A stretch of DNA of 63,975 nucleotides from Calothrix anomala FACHB-343 (GTDB lineage Bacteria > Cyanobacteriota > Cyanobacteriia > Cyanobacteriales > Nostocaceae): NCBI RefSeq assembly GCF_014696435.1, contig NZ_JACJQG010000056.1, positions 1-63,975 on the forward strand. The letters are read 5' to 3'. Below are positions 51,555 through 60,740 of this stretch, one piece after another. The position numbers and the translations under genes were made by a program. The notes beneath the pieces were generated by a model. The model was given only the letters and a program-made list of their open reading frames with translations, was not told the DNA's origin and searched no databases. The first letter of the stretch is position 1. Each line of letters begins with the position of its first letter.

Positions 51555-54500
51555 ATGCATCGTGTAAGTGCCACACCCGGCGGTTGGAATCAGTCAGAAG
51601 ACTTGATTTTTATAGAACAAACTCCAGCTCCCTTTGTATTTATTACGGCTGCTGATACCGACATTCAAACTCTGGCAGCTGCGGTTCCTAAACTACCTGC
51701 AACATTCCCGGCTTTAAGAGTCGCCAACTTATTGCAGTTACAGCAACAAATTAGTATTGACACTTACGGCGAGCAAGTTTTAGAACTTGCCCAGGTAATA
51801 ATTTTACGCCTATTAGGAGGACGTTCTTATTGGACTTATGGCTTAGAAGTAGTACAAGAAATTGTTCAACGTAATAATATAACCTTCATTGTAATGCCAG
51901 GGGACGATGCTTTTGATCCCCTATTAATTTCTCAGTCTAACGTGCCTTTAGAGATTGTTAACCAAGTATGGCAATACTTTAACCAAGGTGGTGTTGATAA
52001 TTTTGTCAATGCTCTCAAGTTTATTGCCGATAATTGTTTATCAACTTCATTTCATCCGCCAGCACCGCAGTTAGTGCCGCGTATTGGTTTATATGAATGG
52101 ACGAGGGAACAAAAGGAAGGGGCACAACTTGTAGAGACGCGATTCATCGCGTCTCTGCCCCATGCCCCATGCCCCATGCCCCATGCCCCATGCCCCATAC
52201 CCAAAGTCGGCATTCTCTTCTATCGCGCTCATTATTTGGCAGGAAATACCAAAGTAATTGATGCTTTATGTGAAACATTAGTACAGAAAAATTTACACCC
52301 TGTACCAGTTTTTGTATCTTCGTTACGCGAACCGGATATTCAAGTTGAGTTATGCGAGTTTTTCCAACCCAAAGACTCAGAACAAATTGCGCTGCTGTTA
52401 AATACGACTAGTTTCTCTTTGGCGCGCTTGGAAACAGAAACACCCCAAATTGAACTATGGGAACAATTAGATGTACCCGTATTACAAGTTATTCTCAGTG
52501 GCGGCTCGATTGAACAGTGGGAATCACAGTTATCAGGACTTTCTCCCCGCGATATTGCCATGAATGTGGCACTACCAGAAGTAGATGGACGGATAATTAG
52601 CCGCGCTGTCTCTTTTAAAACTATACAAACGCGAAATCAAGATTTAGAAACAGATGTGGTAGTTTATGAACCAGTAAGCGATCGCATTGAATTTGTCTGT
52701 CAACTCGCTGCTAATTGGGTACGCTTACGTTGCAAACCACCACAAGAACGCCGCATTGCTTTAATTATCGCCAATTATCCCAACCGCGACGGACGCCTTG
52801 CTAATGGTGTCGGCTTAGATACTCCCGCTAGTTGTATCGAAATTCTCCAAGCTTTAAAGTTAGCTGGCTATCATGTCGAAAATTTACCTGCTGACAGCGA
52901 TGAATTAATTCAACGTCTCACCTCTGGCGTCACCAACGATCCAGAAGGTAAAGACTGGCGTGCAGTCGCTCAAAGTCTTTCTGGAGAAGAGTATCAAAAT
53001 TATTTCGCCACATTACCACAGCCAGTACAACAAGGCATTTCTCAACGCTGGGGACAAGAGGAACAACTTGTAGAGACGCGATTAATCGCGTCTCTACCCA
53101 ATGCCCCATGCCCCATGCCCCATGCCCCATTCCCCATTCCCGGCATCCAACTTGGTAACATCTTTGTAGGCATTCAGCCAGCGCGAGGTTACGATCTCGA
53201 TCCGAGTTTGAGTTATCATGCGCCAGATTTGGAACCTACCCACGCTTATTTAGCTTTTTATTATTGGGTGCGAGAATCTTTTGCGGCGGATGCTGTAGTT
53301 CATGTGGGAAAACACGGCAATCTTGAATGGCTTCCTGGTAAAAGTCTCGCTTTATCCAGTAATTGCTATCCAGAAGTTGCTTTAGGCGCAATGCCTCATT
53401 TATACCCGTTTATTGTTAACGATCCGGGGGAAGGTTCCCAAGCAAAACGGCGATCGCAAGCGGTGATTATTGACCATTTAACACCACCAATGACCCGTGC
53501 AGAACTTTATGGTTCGCTGCAAAAATTAGAGAATTTAATTGATGAATATTACGAAGCGGAAAGTTTAGATCCGGTGCGATTACCGATGATTCGCGATCGC
53601 ATTCGCGAACTGATGCTTGAAGAAAATTTACATCAAGATTTAGGAATTAACAATGAGCAAGATATCTTAAATTTAGAAAATTTAATTTTAAACACCATTA
53701 ACGGTTATCTGTGCGAACTCAAAGAAGCGCAAATTCGCGACGGATTGCACATTTTTGGGCAATGTCCCCAAGGGCGACAGTTACGCGATTTAATAGTAGC
53801 GATCGCTCGCATTCCTAATCGTTATTCCATCGGTATCACTCGCGCCTTAGCTCAAGATTGGGGTTTAGATTTCGATCCCCTGACAGCAGATTTGTCAATT
53901 GTCAATAGTCAATCGTCAATCGTCAATGGCAAAAAATGTTACACTCTTGGCGATGTTGTAGAAGTTTTAGAAGAAGAAGCTGCTTTTTTAGTCGAAGAAA
54001 TTATAAATAATCCCTCAACAATCACCACGAATAACTCAGAACTCAACAAAGTTCTCAACTGGATATCCGCAAAACTCCTACCTGCTTTGCAACAAACACA
54101 GCAAGAAATTAGTAACTTGCTACGGGGACTCGATGGTAAATATGTCCAAAGTGCTGCATCTGGCGCACCTACACGCGGTCGCCCGGAAGTGTTGCCAACA
54201 GGTAAAAACTTTTACTCTGTGGATATTCGTGCCCTACCCACGGAAACAGCCTGGGATATAGGCAGGAGAGCAGCCGAGACTCTAATTGAGCGCTACACCC
54301 AAGATAATGGCGAGTATCCGAAAACACTAGCATTATCTGTATGGGGTACTTCTACCATGCGTACAGGAGGCGATGATATTGCCGAAGCTTTAGCATTATT
54401 AGGCGTACAACCTGTCTGGGATGGCGCAGCTAGGCGTGTAGTAGATTTTGAAATTTTACCACTATCAGTTTTAGGCAGACCCCGTGTAGATGTCACCTTA

Positions 54501-55403
54501 AGAATTTCGGGATTTTTCCGCGATGCTTTTCCGAATTTAATTGATTTATTTGACTCAGCAGTACAAGCAGTAGCCGCATTAAATGAAGCACCAGAAGAAA
54601 ACCCCCTCGCCAATCAAGTTCGCCAAGATACTGATTTTTGGACAGCACAAGGTTTAACTTCAGAGGAAGCATTTTTGCGATCGCGTTATCGCATTTTTGG
54701 CTCTAAACCAGGTGCTTACGGTGCAGGATTACAAGGCTTAATTGAATCGCAAAATTGGACAGATGACAACGATTTAGCACGCGCTTTTATCAATTGGAGT
54801 GCTTACGCTTATTCTTCTGCTGCTCCCATTGCTGCGCCAGAAGCCTTCAAGCAACGCTTAATGCAAACACAAGTTGTTTTACACAACCAAGATAACCGCG
54901 AACATGACTTGCTCGATTCTGATGATTATTACCAATTTCAGGGGGGTTTAACAGCCGCAGTGCGATCGCTCCAAGGAAAGAATCCCCAAACTTATTTTGG
55001 CGATAATTCGATAACTGCTCAACCAAAAGTCCGCCTACTCAAAGAAGAAATTGCTAGAGTATATCGCTCTCGTGTCATTAATCCGAAATGGATTGACGGG
55101 ATGATGCGTCACGGTTATAAAGGAGCCTTTGAAATGGCGGCGACAATGGATTTTTTATTTGCCTATGATGCCACATCTCAATGTGTGGAAGACTATATGT
55201 ATCAGGGCGTATTCCAAGCTTATTTAGTCGATCCGATTGTGTCAGAGTTTATTTACAAAAAAAATCCTTGGGCATTGCGTGATATTGCTGAGAGATTATT
55301 AGAATCATACAAGCGCGGTTTATGGCAGGATGTAAATATACAAACATTAGAAACTTTGCGCAACCTTGTACATCAAGCTGAAGCCGCGATAGAAGAAAAA
55401 TAA
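51555..55403 (+). CDS. cobN: CobN/ChlH-type metal chelatase large subunit with three in-frame repeat insertions
   Basis: 1282 residues of the CobN/Mg-chelatase H family. It has HVGKHGNLEWLPGKSLALS in the core, and ends with MATTMDFLFAYDATSQCVEDYMY-type sequence (the VEDYM end typical of CobN). Cobalt insertion into hydrogenobyrinate for B12 is the family reaction; in cyanobacteria this copy works with ChlI/ChlD-like partners. Three insertions are encoded by repeats: residues ~191-217 and ~504-530 (each LVETRxIASLP plus heptad-encoded PHAPCPMPHAP) and ~780-791 (SIVNSQSSIVN). None shifts the frame. They fall where surface loops are likely. It is followed at 23 bp by a peptidoglycan-binding protein gene. 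Confidence 0.85.
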   Translation: MHRVSATPGGWNQSEDLIFIEQTPAPFVFITAADTDIQTLAAAVPKLPATFPALRVANLLQLQQQISIDTYGEQVLELAQVIILRLLGGRSYWTYGLEVVQEIVQRNNITFIVMPGDDAFDPLLISQSNVPLEIVNQVWQYFNQGGVDNFVNALKFIADNCLSTSFHPPAPQLVPRIGLYEWTREQKEGAQLVETRFIASLPHAPCPMPHAPCPIPKVGILFYRAHYLAGNTKVIDALCETLVQKNLHPVPVFVSSLREPDIQVELCEFFQPKDSEQIALLLNTTSFSLARLETETPQIELWEQLDVPVLQVILSGGSIEQWESQLSGLSPRDIAMNVALPEVDGRIISRAVSFKTIQTRNQDLETDVVVYEPVSDRIEFVCQLAANWVRLRCKPPQERRIALIIANYPNRDGRLANGVGLDTPASCIEILQALKLAGYHVENLPADSDELIQRLTSGVTNDPEGKDWRAVAQSLSGEEYQNYFATLPQPVQQGISQRWGQEEQLVETRLIASLPNAPCPMPHAPFPIPGIQLGNIFVGIQPARGYDLDPSLSYHAPDLEPTHAYLAFYYWVRESFAADAVVHVGKHGNLEWLPGKSLALSSNCYPEVALGAMPHLYPFIVNDPGEGSQAKRRSQAVIIDHLTPPMTRAELYGSLQKLENLIDEYYEAESLDPVRLPMIRDRIRELMLEENLHQDLGINNEQDILNLENLILNTINGYLCELKEAQIRDGLHIFGQCPQGRQLRDLIVAIARIPNRYSIGITRALAQDWGLDFDPLTADLSIVNSQSSIVNGKKCYTLGDVVEVLEEEAAFLVEEIINNPSTITTNNSELNKVLNWISAKLLPALQQTQQEISNLLRGLDGKYVQSAASGAPTRGRPEVLPTGKNFYSVDIRALPTETAWDIGRRAAETLIERYTQDNGEYPKTLALSVWGTSTMRTGGDDIAEALALLGVQPVWDGAARRVVDFEILPLSVLGRPRVDVTLRISGFFRDAFPNLIDLFDSAVQAVAALNEAPEENPLANQVRQDTDFWTAQGLTSEEAFLRSRYRIFGSKPGAYGAGLQGLIESQNWTDDNDLARAFINWSAYAYSSAAPIAAPEAFKQRLMQTQVVLHNQDNREHDLLDSDDYYQFQGGLTAAVRSLQGKNPQTYFGDNSITAQPKVRLLKEEIARVYRSRVINPKWIDGMMRHGYKGAFEMAATMDFLFAYDATSQCVEDYMYQGVFQAYLVDPIVSEFIYKKNPWALRDIAERLLESYKRGLWQDVNIQTLETLRNLVHQAEAAIEEK
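52126..52203 (+). repeat. Hairpin plus heptad repeat inserted in cobN, copy 1
   Basis: AGAGACGCGATTCATCGCG, a palindrome completed by TCTCT (52133-52156), is followed by five CCCATGC heptads. In frame it codes for LVETRFIASLPHAPCPMPHA and a few more residues. Confidence 0.8.
53065..53142 (+). repeat. Hairpin plus heptad repeat inserted in cobN, copy 2
   Basis: It has the same structure as at 52126, 940 bp further on: the palindrome AGAGACGCGATTAATCGCG plus TCTCT, then CCCATGC / CCCCATT heptads. In frame it gives LVETRLIASLPNAPCPMPHA. The near-identical modules mean the same composite repeat entered the gene twice. Confidence 0.8.
53894..53928 (+). repeat. GTCAATN heptad array inside cobN
   Basis: Five tandem GTCAAT(t/a/c/c/g) heptads. 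35 bp is not a multiple of three, so the flanking reading frame must have been adjusted by neighbouring bases. The codons read SIVNSQSSIVN. Confidence 0.7.
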
Positions 55404-55425
55404 GTGGTGTAGGAACCTATATTAT

Positions 55426-56607
55426 ATGGACAACCTAGCGTATTTTCATTCAGCTTTTGCTTACGAAGAAAGCGAACCCAGCGAATTAGTTTCCCTGAGC
55501 GTGCTGTTAAACACAGCCGCCACATTAGACTGGAAACGGCTGTCTGGTAAGGCTTGGCGGTATATGTTACCCCTAGCACTGAGTTTATCTATTCTCAGTG
55601 CTGTTAGTAGCGTCATGGCTTTGGAACGCGGCGATCAAGGCCCTTCTGTCAGGAATCTCCAACAACAGTTGAAACGAGTAGGCTTTTATCAAGCTCCAAT
55701 TACTCAAATTTACGACTTCCCTACAGAAGATGCTGTACGACGGTTTCAAAAAGCCGCCGGTTTACCAGTAGATGGTGTTGTAGGCACCACAACGCTACAA
55801 AAAATCCAAACCTGGCGTCCCAAAGCTGTAAATGCGACGACTACACAGCCCAGAAAAACTAATAACCCAGCGCCGCAAGCAACTGTGGTGAGGACACAAA
55901 CCACCAAGCCTAATACTACAAGTACTACAGCCAAAAAAACTACTGTTGCTGCTGTCGCAACTAACAAACGCAGTAATCCCAATTACCTGACGCGCGGTGA
56001 TGAAGGTGAAAGCGTGAGAGTTCTCCAAGAACGGTTACGTGTAGCTGGCTTTTACTACGGTAACGCTACAGGGATATTTGGCCCCATTACAGAAACTGCA
56101 GTTAAGCGCTTCCAAGAAGCATATAACTTAGATGCTGATGGTGTTGTCGGCCCCGCAACCTTAAGAAAACTACCGCCTATAGGTGTTGGTGATGGTGATG
56201 ATACTCCTAAAGCAGTAGTCGAGCGCGATAAATTGCGAATGGGCGATCGCGGCGAAGCCGTTCGGGTTCTGCAATCACATTTGATTAAAGCCGGATACTT
56301 ACAAGGAGAGCCAAACGGCTACTATGGCCCCAATACCGCAGATGCTGTCCGCCGATTTCAAGCAGCTAATTATTTAGCCGCTAGTGGCGTCGCCGGCCCA
56401 ACTACCAGAGCTAAGTTATATAGTTTAGTGACTAATACTCCCAAGAGTGAGTTTAGTGTTTTGGAAATTCAACGGCGATTACAAGAAAAAGGTTTTTACA
56501 AAGGCGAACTTAACGGTGTAATGGCTGAAGATACCAAAAAAGCCATTAAACAAGCTCAAGAGTTTTACGGGATCAGTCTCAAGGATATTCGGAGCGGACG
56601 CTTTTAA
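55426..56607 (+). CDS. Peptidoglycan-binding protein with four PG_binding_1 repeats (alr1690-type)
   Basis: 393 residues. The N-terminal region has a hydrophobic stretch (LPLALSLSILSAVSSVMALE, residues ~48-67) that serves as signal or anchor. Four PG_binding_1 modules follow (about 69-125, 192-240, 268-318, 345-388; pattern GDxGxxVRxLQxxLxxxGF-Y...DAVRRFQ). Between the first and second is a Thr/Lys-rich linker. It is a cell-wall binding protein. Its position, convergent to furA, is that of Anabaena alr1690, whose read-through transcript is the antisense alpha-furA RNA. Confidence 0.82.
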   Translation: MDNLAYFHSAFAYEESEPSELVSLSVLLNTAATLDWKRLSGKAWRYMLPLALSLSILSAVSSVMALERGDQGPSVRNLQQQLKRVGFYQAPITQIYDFPTEDAVRRFQKAAGLPVDGVVGTTTLQKIQTWRPKAVNATTTQPRKTNNPAPQATVVRTQTTKPNTTSTTAKKTTVAAVATNKRSNPNYLTRGDEGESVRVLQERLRVAGFYYGNATGIFGPITETAVKRFQEAYNLDADGVVGPATLRKLPPIGVGDGDDTPKAVVERDKLRMGDRGEAVRVLQSHLIKAGYLQGEPNGYYGPNTADAVRRFQAANYLAASGVAGPTTRAKLYSLVTNTPKSEFSVLEIQRRLQEKGFYKGELNGVMAEDTKKAIKQAQEFYGISLKDIRSGRF

Positions 56608-56749
56608 CATCCGCTCATACACTCACGTAAGATTTCCCCAACTAGTTGCTACCTCCGGTAACAGCGTATAATCAACTGCTCAAAATGCCATCTTTTGTGA
56701 CTTTGAGACTGGTGATTGAGAGACTATCCTGTAATATCCTACTCTGACA

Positions 56750-57205
56750 CTACACAGGCATAAGCGCTCTTTGGCACTTGGGACAAACAGCATGGATAGT
56801 TAGCTGACAATCAAGAAGATGGAAGCCTTCTTTTTGAGCAGTTTTCGCACCAATTTTCAGGATTGAGTCGTTTTTAAACTCAATGGTGCTGTTACATCTA
56901 ACACAGATGAGGTGATGGTGGTGATGGGGGTAAGGTTGATTAAGTTCGTAATGCTTATGACCTTCTCCCAGTTCTAATTCCCGCAAAATACCCATACGGG
57001 CCATCAGCTTTAAAGTCCGGTAAATCGTTGATAGACTGATTCCCTCACCATCAGTCTCTAGTCGATGATAAAGATCTTCGGCACTGAGGTGTTCGCCTTG
57101 CGGAAGTTCTTGGAAAATGTGTAGAATTGTTTCTCGTTGGGGAGTTAAACGCCAGCCGCGATCGTTTAACTCTGCTTTGAGCGAAGTAGATGTGTAAACA
57201 GTCAT
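56750..57205 (-). CDS. furA: Ferric uptake regulator FurA
   Basis: 151 residues from ATG 57205 (MTVYTSTSLKAEL; six more codons upstream are open). It has an N-terminal winged helix (about 10-80), then the dimerisation domain with the HHHHH metal region. With this start the cysteines fall at 101, 104 (CVRC), 133, 141 and 144 (CPKC), exactly the five of Anabaena FurA. Cys141-Pro is the haem-regulatory Cys-Pro motif described there. It represses iron acquisition genes with Fe(II) and responds to haem and redox. It sits between a convergent PG-binding gene and sigC upstream on the same strand. The convergent neighbour makes antisense control likely. Confidence 0.92.
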   Translation of the reverse strand: MTVYTSTSLKAELNDRGWRLTPQRETILHIFQELPQGEHLSAEDLYHRLETDGEGISLSTIYRTLKLMARMGILRELELGEGHKHYELNQPYPHHHHHLICVRCNSTIEFKNDSILKIGAKTAQKEGFHLLDCQLTIHAVCPKCQRALMPV

Positions 57206-57562
57206 ACTAATTTTTCTCAACAAAGCCTATTAGTTGAGAATATAGCAAATATTTTGAGGAATTTGCAACAACTGTTGCTTATTGCGAATAATTATTAAAG
57301 CCGGAAGAATAATCATAAAATCCCAACCAAGCCAAAATAGATAGACGATCCCCGCTATCAAAGCATCTTGAAGGTAGAGTCAGCAAAATTGTTGTCTACC
57401 CAAGTGAAAATTATTTGCCATAAACTCAAGGGAGATTTTGGCTACGGGGATCAAGCACGCTAATTATTAGTGAGTTCGTAGTTAGGGCTGAAGTCCTAGA
57501 TGATAAAACTGTATAGTGCTGACTACGAACTTGTCTTTCTAGCGGATTAATGACAGATACTA
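57206..57562. other. furA upstream region
   Basis: AT-rich DNA with GCGAATAATTATTAAAGC (57284-57301), a weak Fur-box-like stretch that may allow autoregulation. A GTTCGTAGT / ACTACGAAC dispersed palindrome (57473-57531) follows, just after the sigC stop. Confidence 0.45.
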
Positions 57563-58813
57563 CTAGCTAAGAGACTCCAAGTAGTCGCGGATTAAGTTAC
57601 GGCGCTTGGGTTGGCGCAGTTTTTGTAAAGCCTTGGATTCAATTTGGCGTACTCGTTCGCGAGATAAATCTAAAGCGCGACCAATTTCTGCTAAAGAGTA
57701 AGGATGACCATCTGCCAAACCAAACCGCATCAGAATCACATCACGTTCGCGGCTAGTTAAATCAGATAACAGATGTTGCAAGTCTCTTTGTAAAGATTCT
57801 CGCATTAACAATTCTTCAGGCGTAACGCTATCAGTTTCCAGTAATTCGCCTAATTCTGTATCTTTATCTTTACCAACTTTAGTTTCCAAAGAAACAGAGC
57901 GAGGTACTCGTAACAAAACTTCTCTAACTTGGGTGGGAGTCATTTCTAACTCAACTGCCAAATCTTCTAAGGTAGGAGTACGACCTTTTTCTTGAGCAAT
58001 TTTGCGTTGAGCTTTTTTGATTTTGTTGAGTTTTTCAGTAATGTGGACAGGAAGGCGAATTGTGCGGCTAGAAGTAGCGATCGCTCTAGTAATACCTTGA
58101 CGAATCCACCAGTAAGCATAGGTACTGAAGCGATAACCCTTAGTTGGATCAAATTTCTCGACAGCACGCTCCAAGCCTAATGTACCTTCTTGGACTAGAT
58201 CCAACAATTCCAAACCGCGATTTTGATACTTCTTAGCAACAGACACAACCAAGCGCAGATTCGCTTTGATCATGTGTTCTTTAGATTGGAGTCCTTGGGA
58301 TTGAATTTGCTCCAGTTCTTCCACGGTCATTTTGGCAATTTCTGCCCAACGACGCTTACCTTCAGACAAAATCGGCTTCAAATCAGAAACATTCACACCA
58401 GCTGTATTAGCCCATCTTTCTAAAGAAGGGCGATGTCCCAATTCCGATGCTAAACGTTCTTGAACTTCAATTAAGCGTAAATAAGGCTCAAGTACTGCAT
58501 CTCCTTGTTTTGCAGCATTCGCAAGCACTATCCGCATCCGCAAGTAGCGCTGGACTTTTTGTGCTTCGGAAACTTCTTCATCCCGGCCTAACAACCGAAC
58601 CCGGCCAATTTCCTGAAGATATAAGCGTACTAAATCTGTACTTCTACGGTTGGTGTTAGCAGCGAAATGAGCAGGATCAACAGAAGCCAACTCTAAATCC
58701 TGCAAATCATCTACAGCTAACTCATTGTCGTCAACCGTGAGATCTCGATCCAAGATTTGCTGGGATTTGGGGGTGTTGTAGGGGGCATCTGCGTAAAAAG
58801 ATGTTGCTGGCAT
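57563..58813 (-). CDS. sigC: Group 2 sigma factor SigC
   Basis: 416 residues from ATG 58813 (MPATSFYADAPYN). It has sigma-70 regions 1.2 (STDLVRLYLQEIGRVRLL), 2 (LVVSVAKKYQNRGLELLDLVQEGTLGL; YRFSTYAYWWIRQGITRAI), 3 (LPVHITEKLNKIKKAQR) and 4 (RDVILMRFGL; LSRERVRQIESKAL), and no group-1 N-terminal extension. The position next to furA matches sigC (all1692) of Anabaena 7120, expressed early in heterocyst differentiation there. It controls carbon/nitrogen-responsive genes in cyanobacteria. The long 5' region at 58814-59647 probably holds several promoters. Confidence 0.88.
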   Translation of the reverse strand: MPATSFYADAPYNTPKSQQILDRDLTVDDNELAVDDLQDLELASVDPAHFAANTNRRSTDLVRLYLQEIGRVRLLGRDEEVSEAQKVQRYLRMRIVLANAAKQGDAVLEPYLRLIEVQERLASELGHRPSLERWANTAGVNVSDLKPILSEGKRRWAEIAKMTVEELEQIQSQGLQSKEHMIKANLRLVVSVAKKYQNRGLELLDLVQEGTLGLERAVEKFDPTKGYRFSTYAYWWIRQGITRAIATSSRTIRLPVHITEKLNKIKKAQRKIAQEKGRTPTLEDLAVELEMTPTQVREVLLRVPRSVSLETKVGKDKDTELGELLETDSVTPEELLMRESLQRDLQHLLSDLTSRERDVILMRFGLADGHPYSLAEIGRALDLSRERVRQIESKALQKLRQPKRRNLIRDYLESLS

Positions 58814-59110
58814 AGATCGTCTCAATGGCTCCAGGTAACAATAGATTACGGTCAGCTAAAAATTACGGTCAGCTAATTAACTGTTGCTATTGTTCCCGTG
58901 ATTCGGGCTTAACTAACACGATTCAGGGTGACATTACGGTTTTTTTTAAAAAAATCTTAAAAAAAACTAAGCTAGTAATGTTTTATACATAATTACCGAT
59001 GCGATCGGCGGCTGTAGCTCTTTCATTGAACCAATAGCTATTCATATCTACAGCTAACTTTTAAGCTTAAAAACAGCTATTTAACATTGCAAATTTGATG
59101 GGACTTGACT

Positions 59111-59124
59111 GTTACAAATGTAAC
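59111..59124. promoter_or_regulatory. 14-bp perfect palindrome upstream of sigC
   Basis: GTTACAAATGTAAC is perfectly symmetric, about 300 bp before the sigC start. It could bind a dimeric regulator. It does not fit NtcA (GTA-N8-TAC) exactly, and I do not know the factor. Confidence 0.3.
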
Positions 59125-59523
59125 GTGGTATAAACATATTTCAGTAAAAATCATGTTCATAATCGCTATAGTCATATCTACACGGGGATAGAAGTACTAT
59201 CCTGACAATTTGCGAATTTTTCTCTAGGGAATATTTGGTAAGCAGAAAAAGTAATTGTCTTGGTCAGTGCGCTAGTAGTAACGCTGAAGTGCTAATACCC
59301 AAGTATGGCGTTACTATTCCTGCTCTTGGTCTAGAATGCTGAATTTTCTTAGAGGTTGGGGATTCGCAGCTAGGGATCGGGTACTGGGAAATAGCCCTAA
59401 ATTTGCACCAGTAGCCAAATGCGCCCATCCTTCAAAATACAAATATTGGTTGTTAGTTGTTAGTTGTCAGTTGTTAGTTGTTAGTTGTGAAGACAACAAT
59501 ACCTTGAGCGAGTAGGAGTTATC

Positions 59524-59642
59524 AGTCAACCGTCAACAGTCAACAGTCAACAGTCAACAGTCAACAGTCAACAGTCAACCGTCAACCGTCAACAGTCAAC
59601 CGTCAACCGTCAACCGTCAACCGTCAACCGTCAACCGTCAAC
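59524..59642. repeat. STRR heptad array, 17 units of GTCAAC(A/C)
   Basis: Seventeen tandem 7-bp units, either GTCAACA or GTCAACC, with the choice changing from mixed to all-C along the array. Such short tandemly repeated repetitive sequences mark heterocystous cyanobacteria. It lies just after the gpsA stop. Confidence 0.9.
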
Positions 59643-59647
59643 ATTTT

Positions 59648-60574
59648 TTAGTGGTACTCTGGCTTAATATCTCGCAACATTAATTCATCAAGAGCTTGTT
59701 GGGGTGTGACTTCACCCTGAAGTAAGCGATAAACTTGCTCGGTAATGGGAACGGGAATATTTTGTTGTCTAGCTCGTTGAATTAACACCCGACAGGTGTT
59801 AACCCCTTCAGCAGTTCCTTGTAAGTGGGTAAGAATTTCCGTTAATGTTTTACCAGCTGCTAATTGATAACCAACTTGATAATTGCGGCTTAAAGGACTG
59901 TTACAGGTAGCGAGTAAATCTCCTAAACCGGATAAACCATAGAATGTTTCTGGCTTCGCACCCCAAAATGTACCGATGCGTACTATTTCTGTGAGTCCAC
60001 GGGTAACTAAACCTGCTTTAGCATTGGTTCCTAGTTGTAAGCCGTCACAGACACCAGCTGCGATCGCAATTACATTTTTTAGCGTTCCCCCTAATTCCAC
60101 TCCCACAGGATCGGAATTGGTATAGACGCGAAACCGATTAGAAGAAAACACCAGCTGCACAGCTTCCGCCGCCGTCGGTATGTTACTAGCGACAGCTGTT
60201 GCAGCAGGTAATTCCATTTCAATTTCTTTTGATAAATTCGGCCCGGAAAGGACAACTACTGGATGATGAGGAAAAGCTGTTTGCCAAATTTGCGAAGGCG
60301 TACAGGTAGTATCTGGCTCTAAGCCTTTTGTCGCCGTCACAAAAATTGCATCTGGGGAAATGGGAAAAGACTGGACTTGCATCACCACTTCTCTGACACC
60401 TTTCATAGAGATCGCAGATAGGATGATATCAGCATCTTGTAGCACTGCTTCTAAACTTAGCGTTCCCCACCGCGACCATAGACGCACCTGATGACCATTC
60501 GCCGCAGCCAAATTTGCTAGTGCTTGACCCCAAGCACCTGCGCCTAAAATTGCTACGGTTTTGTCATTTGTCAT
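59648..60574 (-). CDS. gpsA: Glycerol-3-phosphate dehydrogenase [NAD(P)+]
   Basis: 308 residues from ATG 60574 (MTNDKTVAILGAGAWGQALA). The frame extends 14 codons upstream (MPNAQCPMPNAQYP), but these are heptad-repeat sequence. It has the NAD loop GAGAWG, SGPNLSKEIEMELPAA, the catalytic Lys in VELGGTLKNVIAIAAG and the GLSGLGDLLATC block. It makes glycerol 3-phosphate for membrane lipids in the cytosol. The gene is flanked on both sides by heptanucleotide repeats. Confidence 0.92.
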   Translation of the reverse strand: MTNDKTVAILGAGAWGQALANLAAANGHQVRLWSRWGTLSLEAVLQDADIILSAISMKGVREVVMQVQSFPISPDAIFVTATKGLEPDTTCTPSQIWQTAFPHHPVVVLSGPNLSKEIEMELPAATAVASNIPTAAEAVQLVFSSNRFRVYTNSDPVGVELGGTLKNVIAIAAGVCDGLQLGTNAKAGLVTRGLTEIVRIGTFWGAKPETFYGLSGLGDLLATCNSPLSRNYQVGYQLAAGKTLTEILTHLQGTAEGVNTCRVLIQRARQQNIPVPITEQVYRLLQGEVTPQQALDELMLRDIKPEYH

Positions 60575-60616
60575 TGGGTATTGGGCATTGGGCATTGGGC
60601 ATTGGGCATTGGGCAT
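60571..60616. repeat. GGGCATT heptads at the gpsA start
   Basis: Six GGGCATT-type units. They contain ATG codons on the reverse strand in frame with gpsA, so they offer extra start sites just before the native one. Confidence 0.7.
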
Positions 60617-60740
60617 TAAAACAATTTTGGATTTTGGATTTTAAATTTTAGATTGGAATCCAAAATCGCAAATCTAAAATCTAAAATTCTTTGTCTCCCT
60701 TGTCCTCCTTGTCTTCCTTGTCCCCCTTGTCCCCCTTCCC

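Larger units (their letters stand above)
58814..59647. other. sigC leader region and STRR array
   Basis: No gene. It holds a run of A (58935-58970), the perfect palindrome GTTACAAATGTAAC (59111-59124), a GTTAGTT heptad cluster (59448-59487) and the long STRR array (59524-59642). Confidence 0.6.

Noticed and set aside
59524-59642. Possible CRISPR or iteron origin
   Set aside because: Seven-base units without spacers are an STRR array. There is no replication gene nearby.
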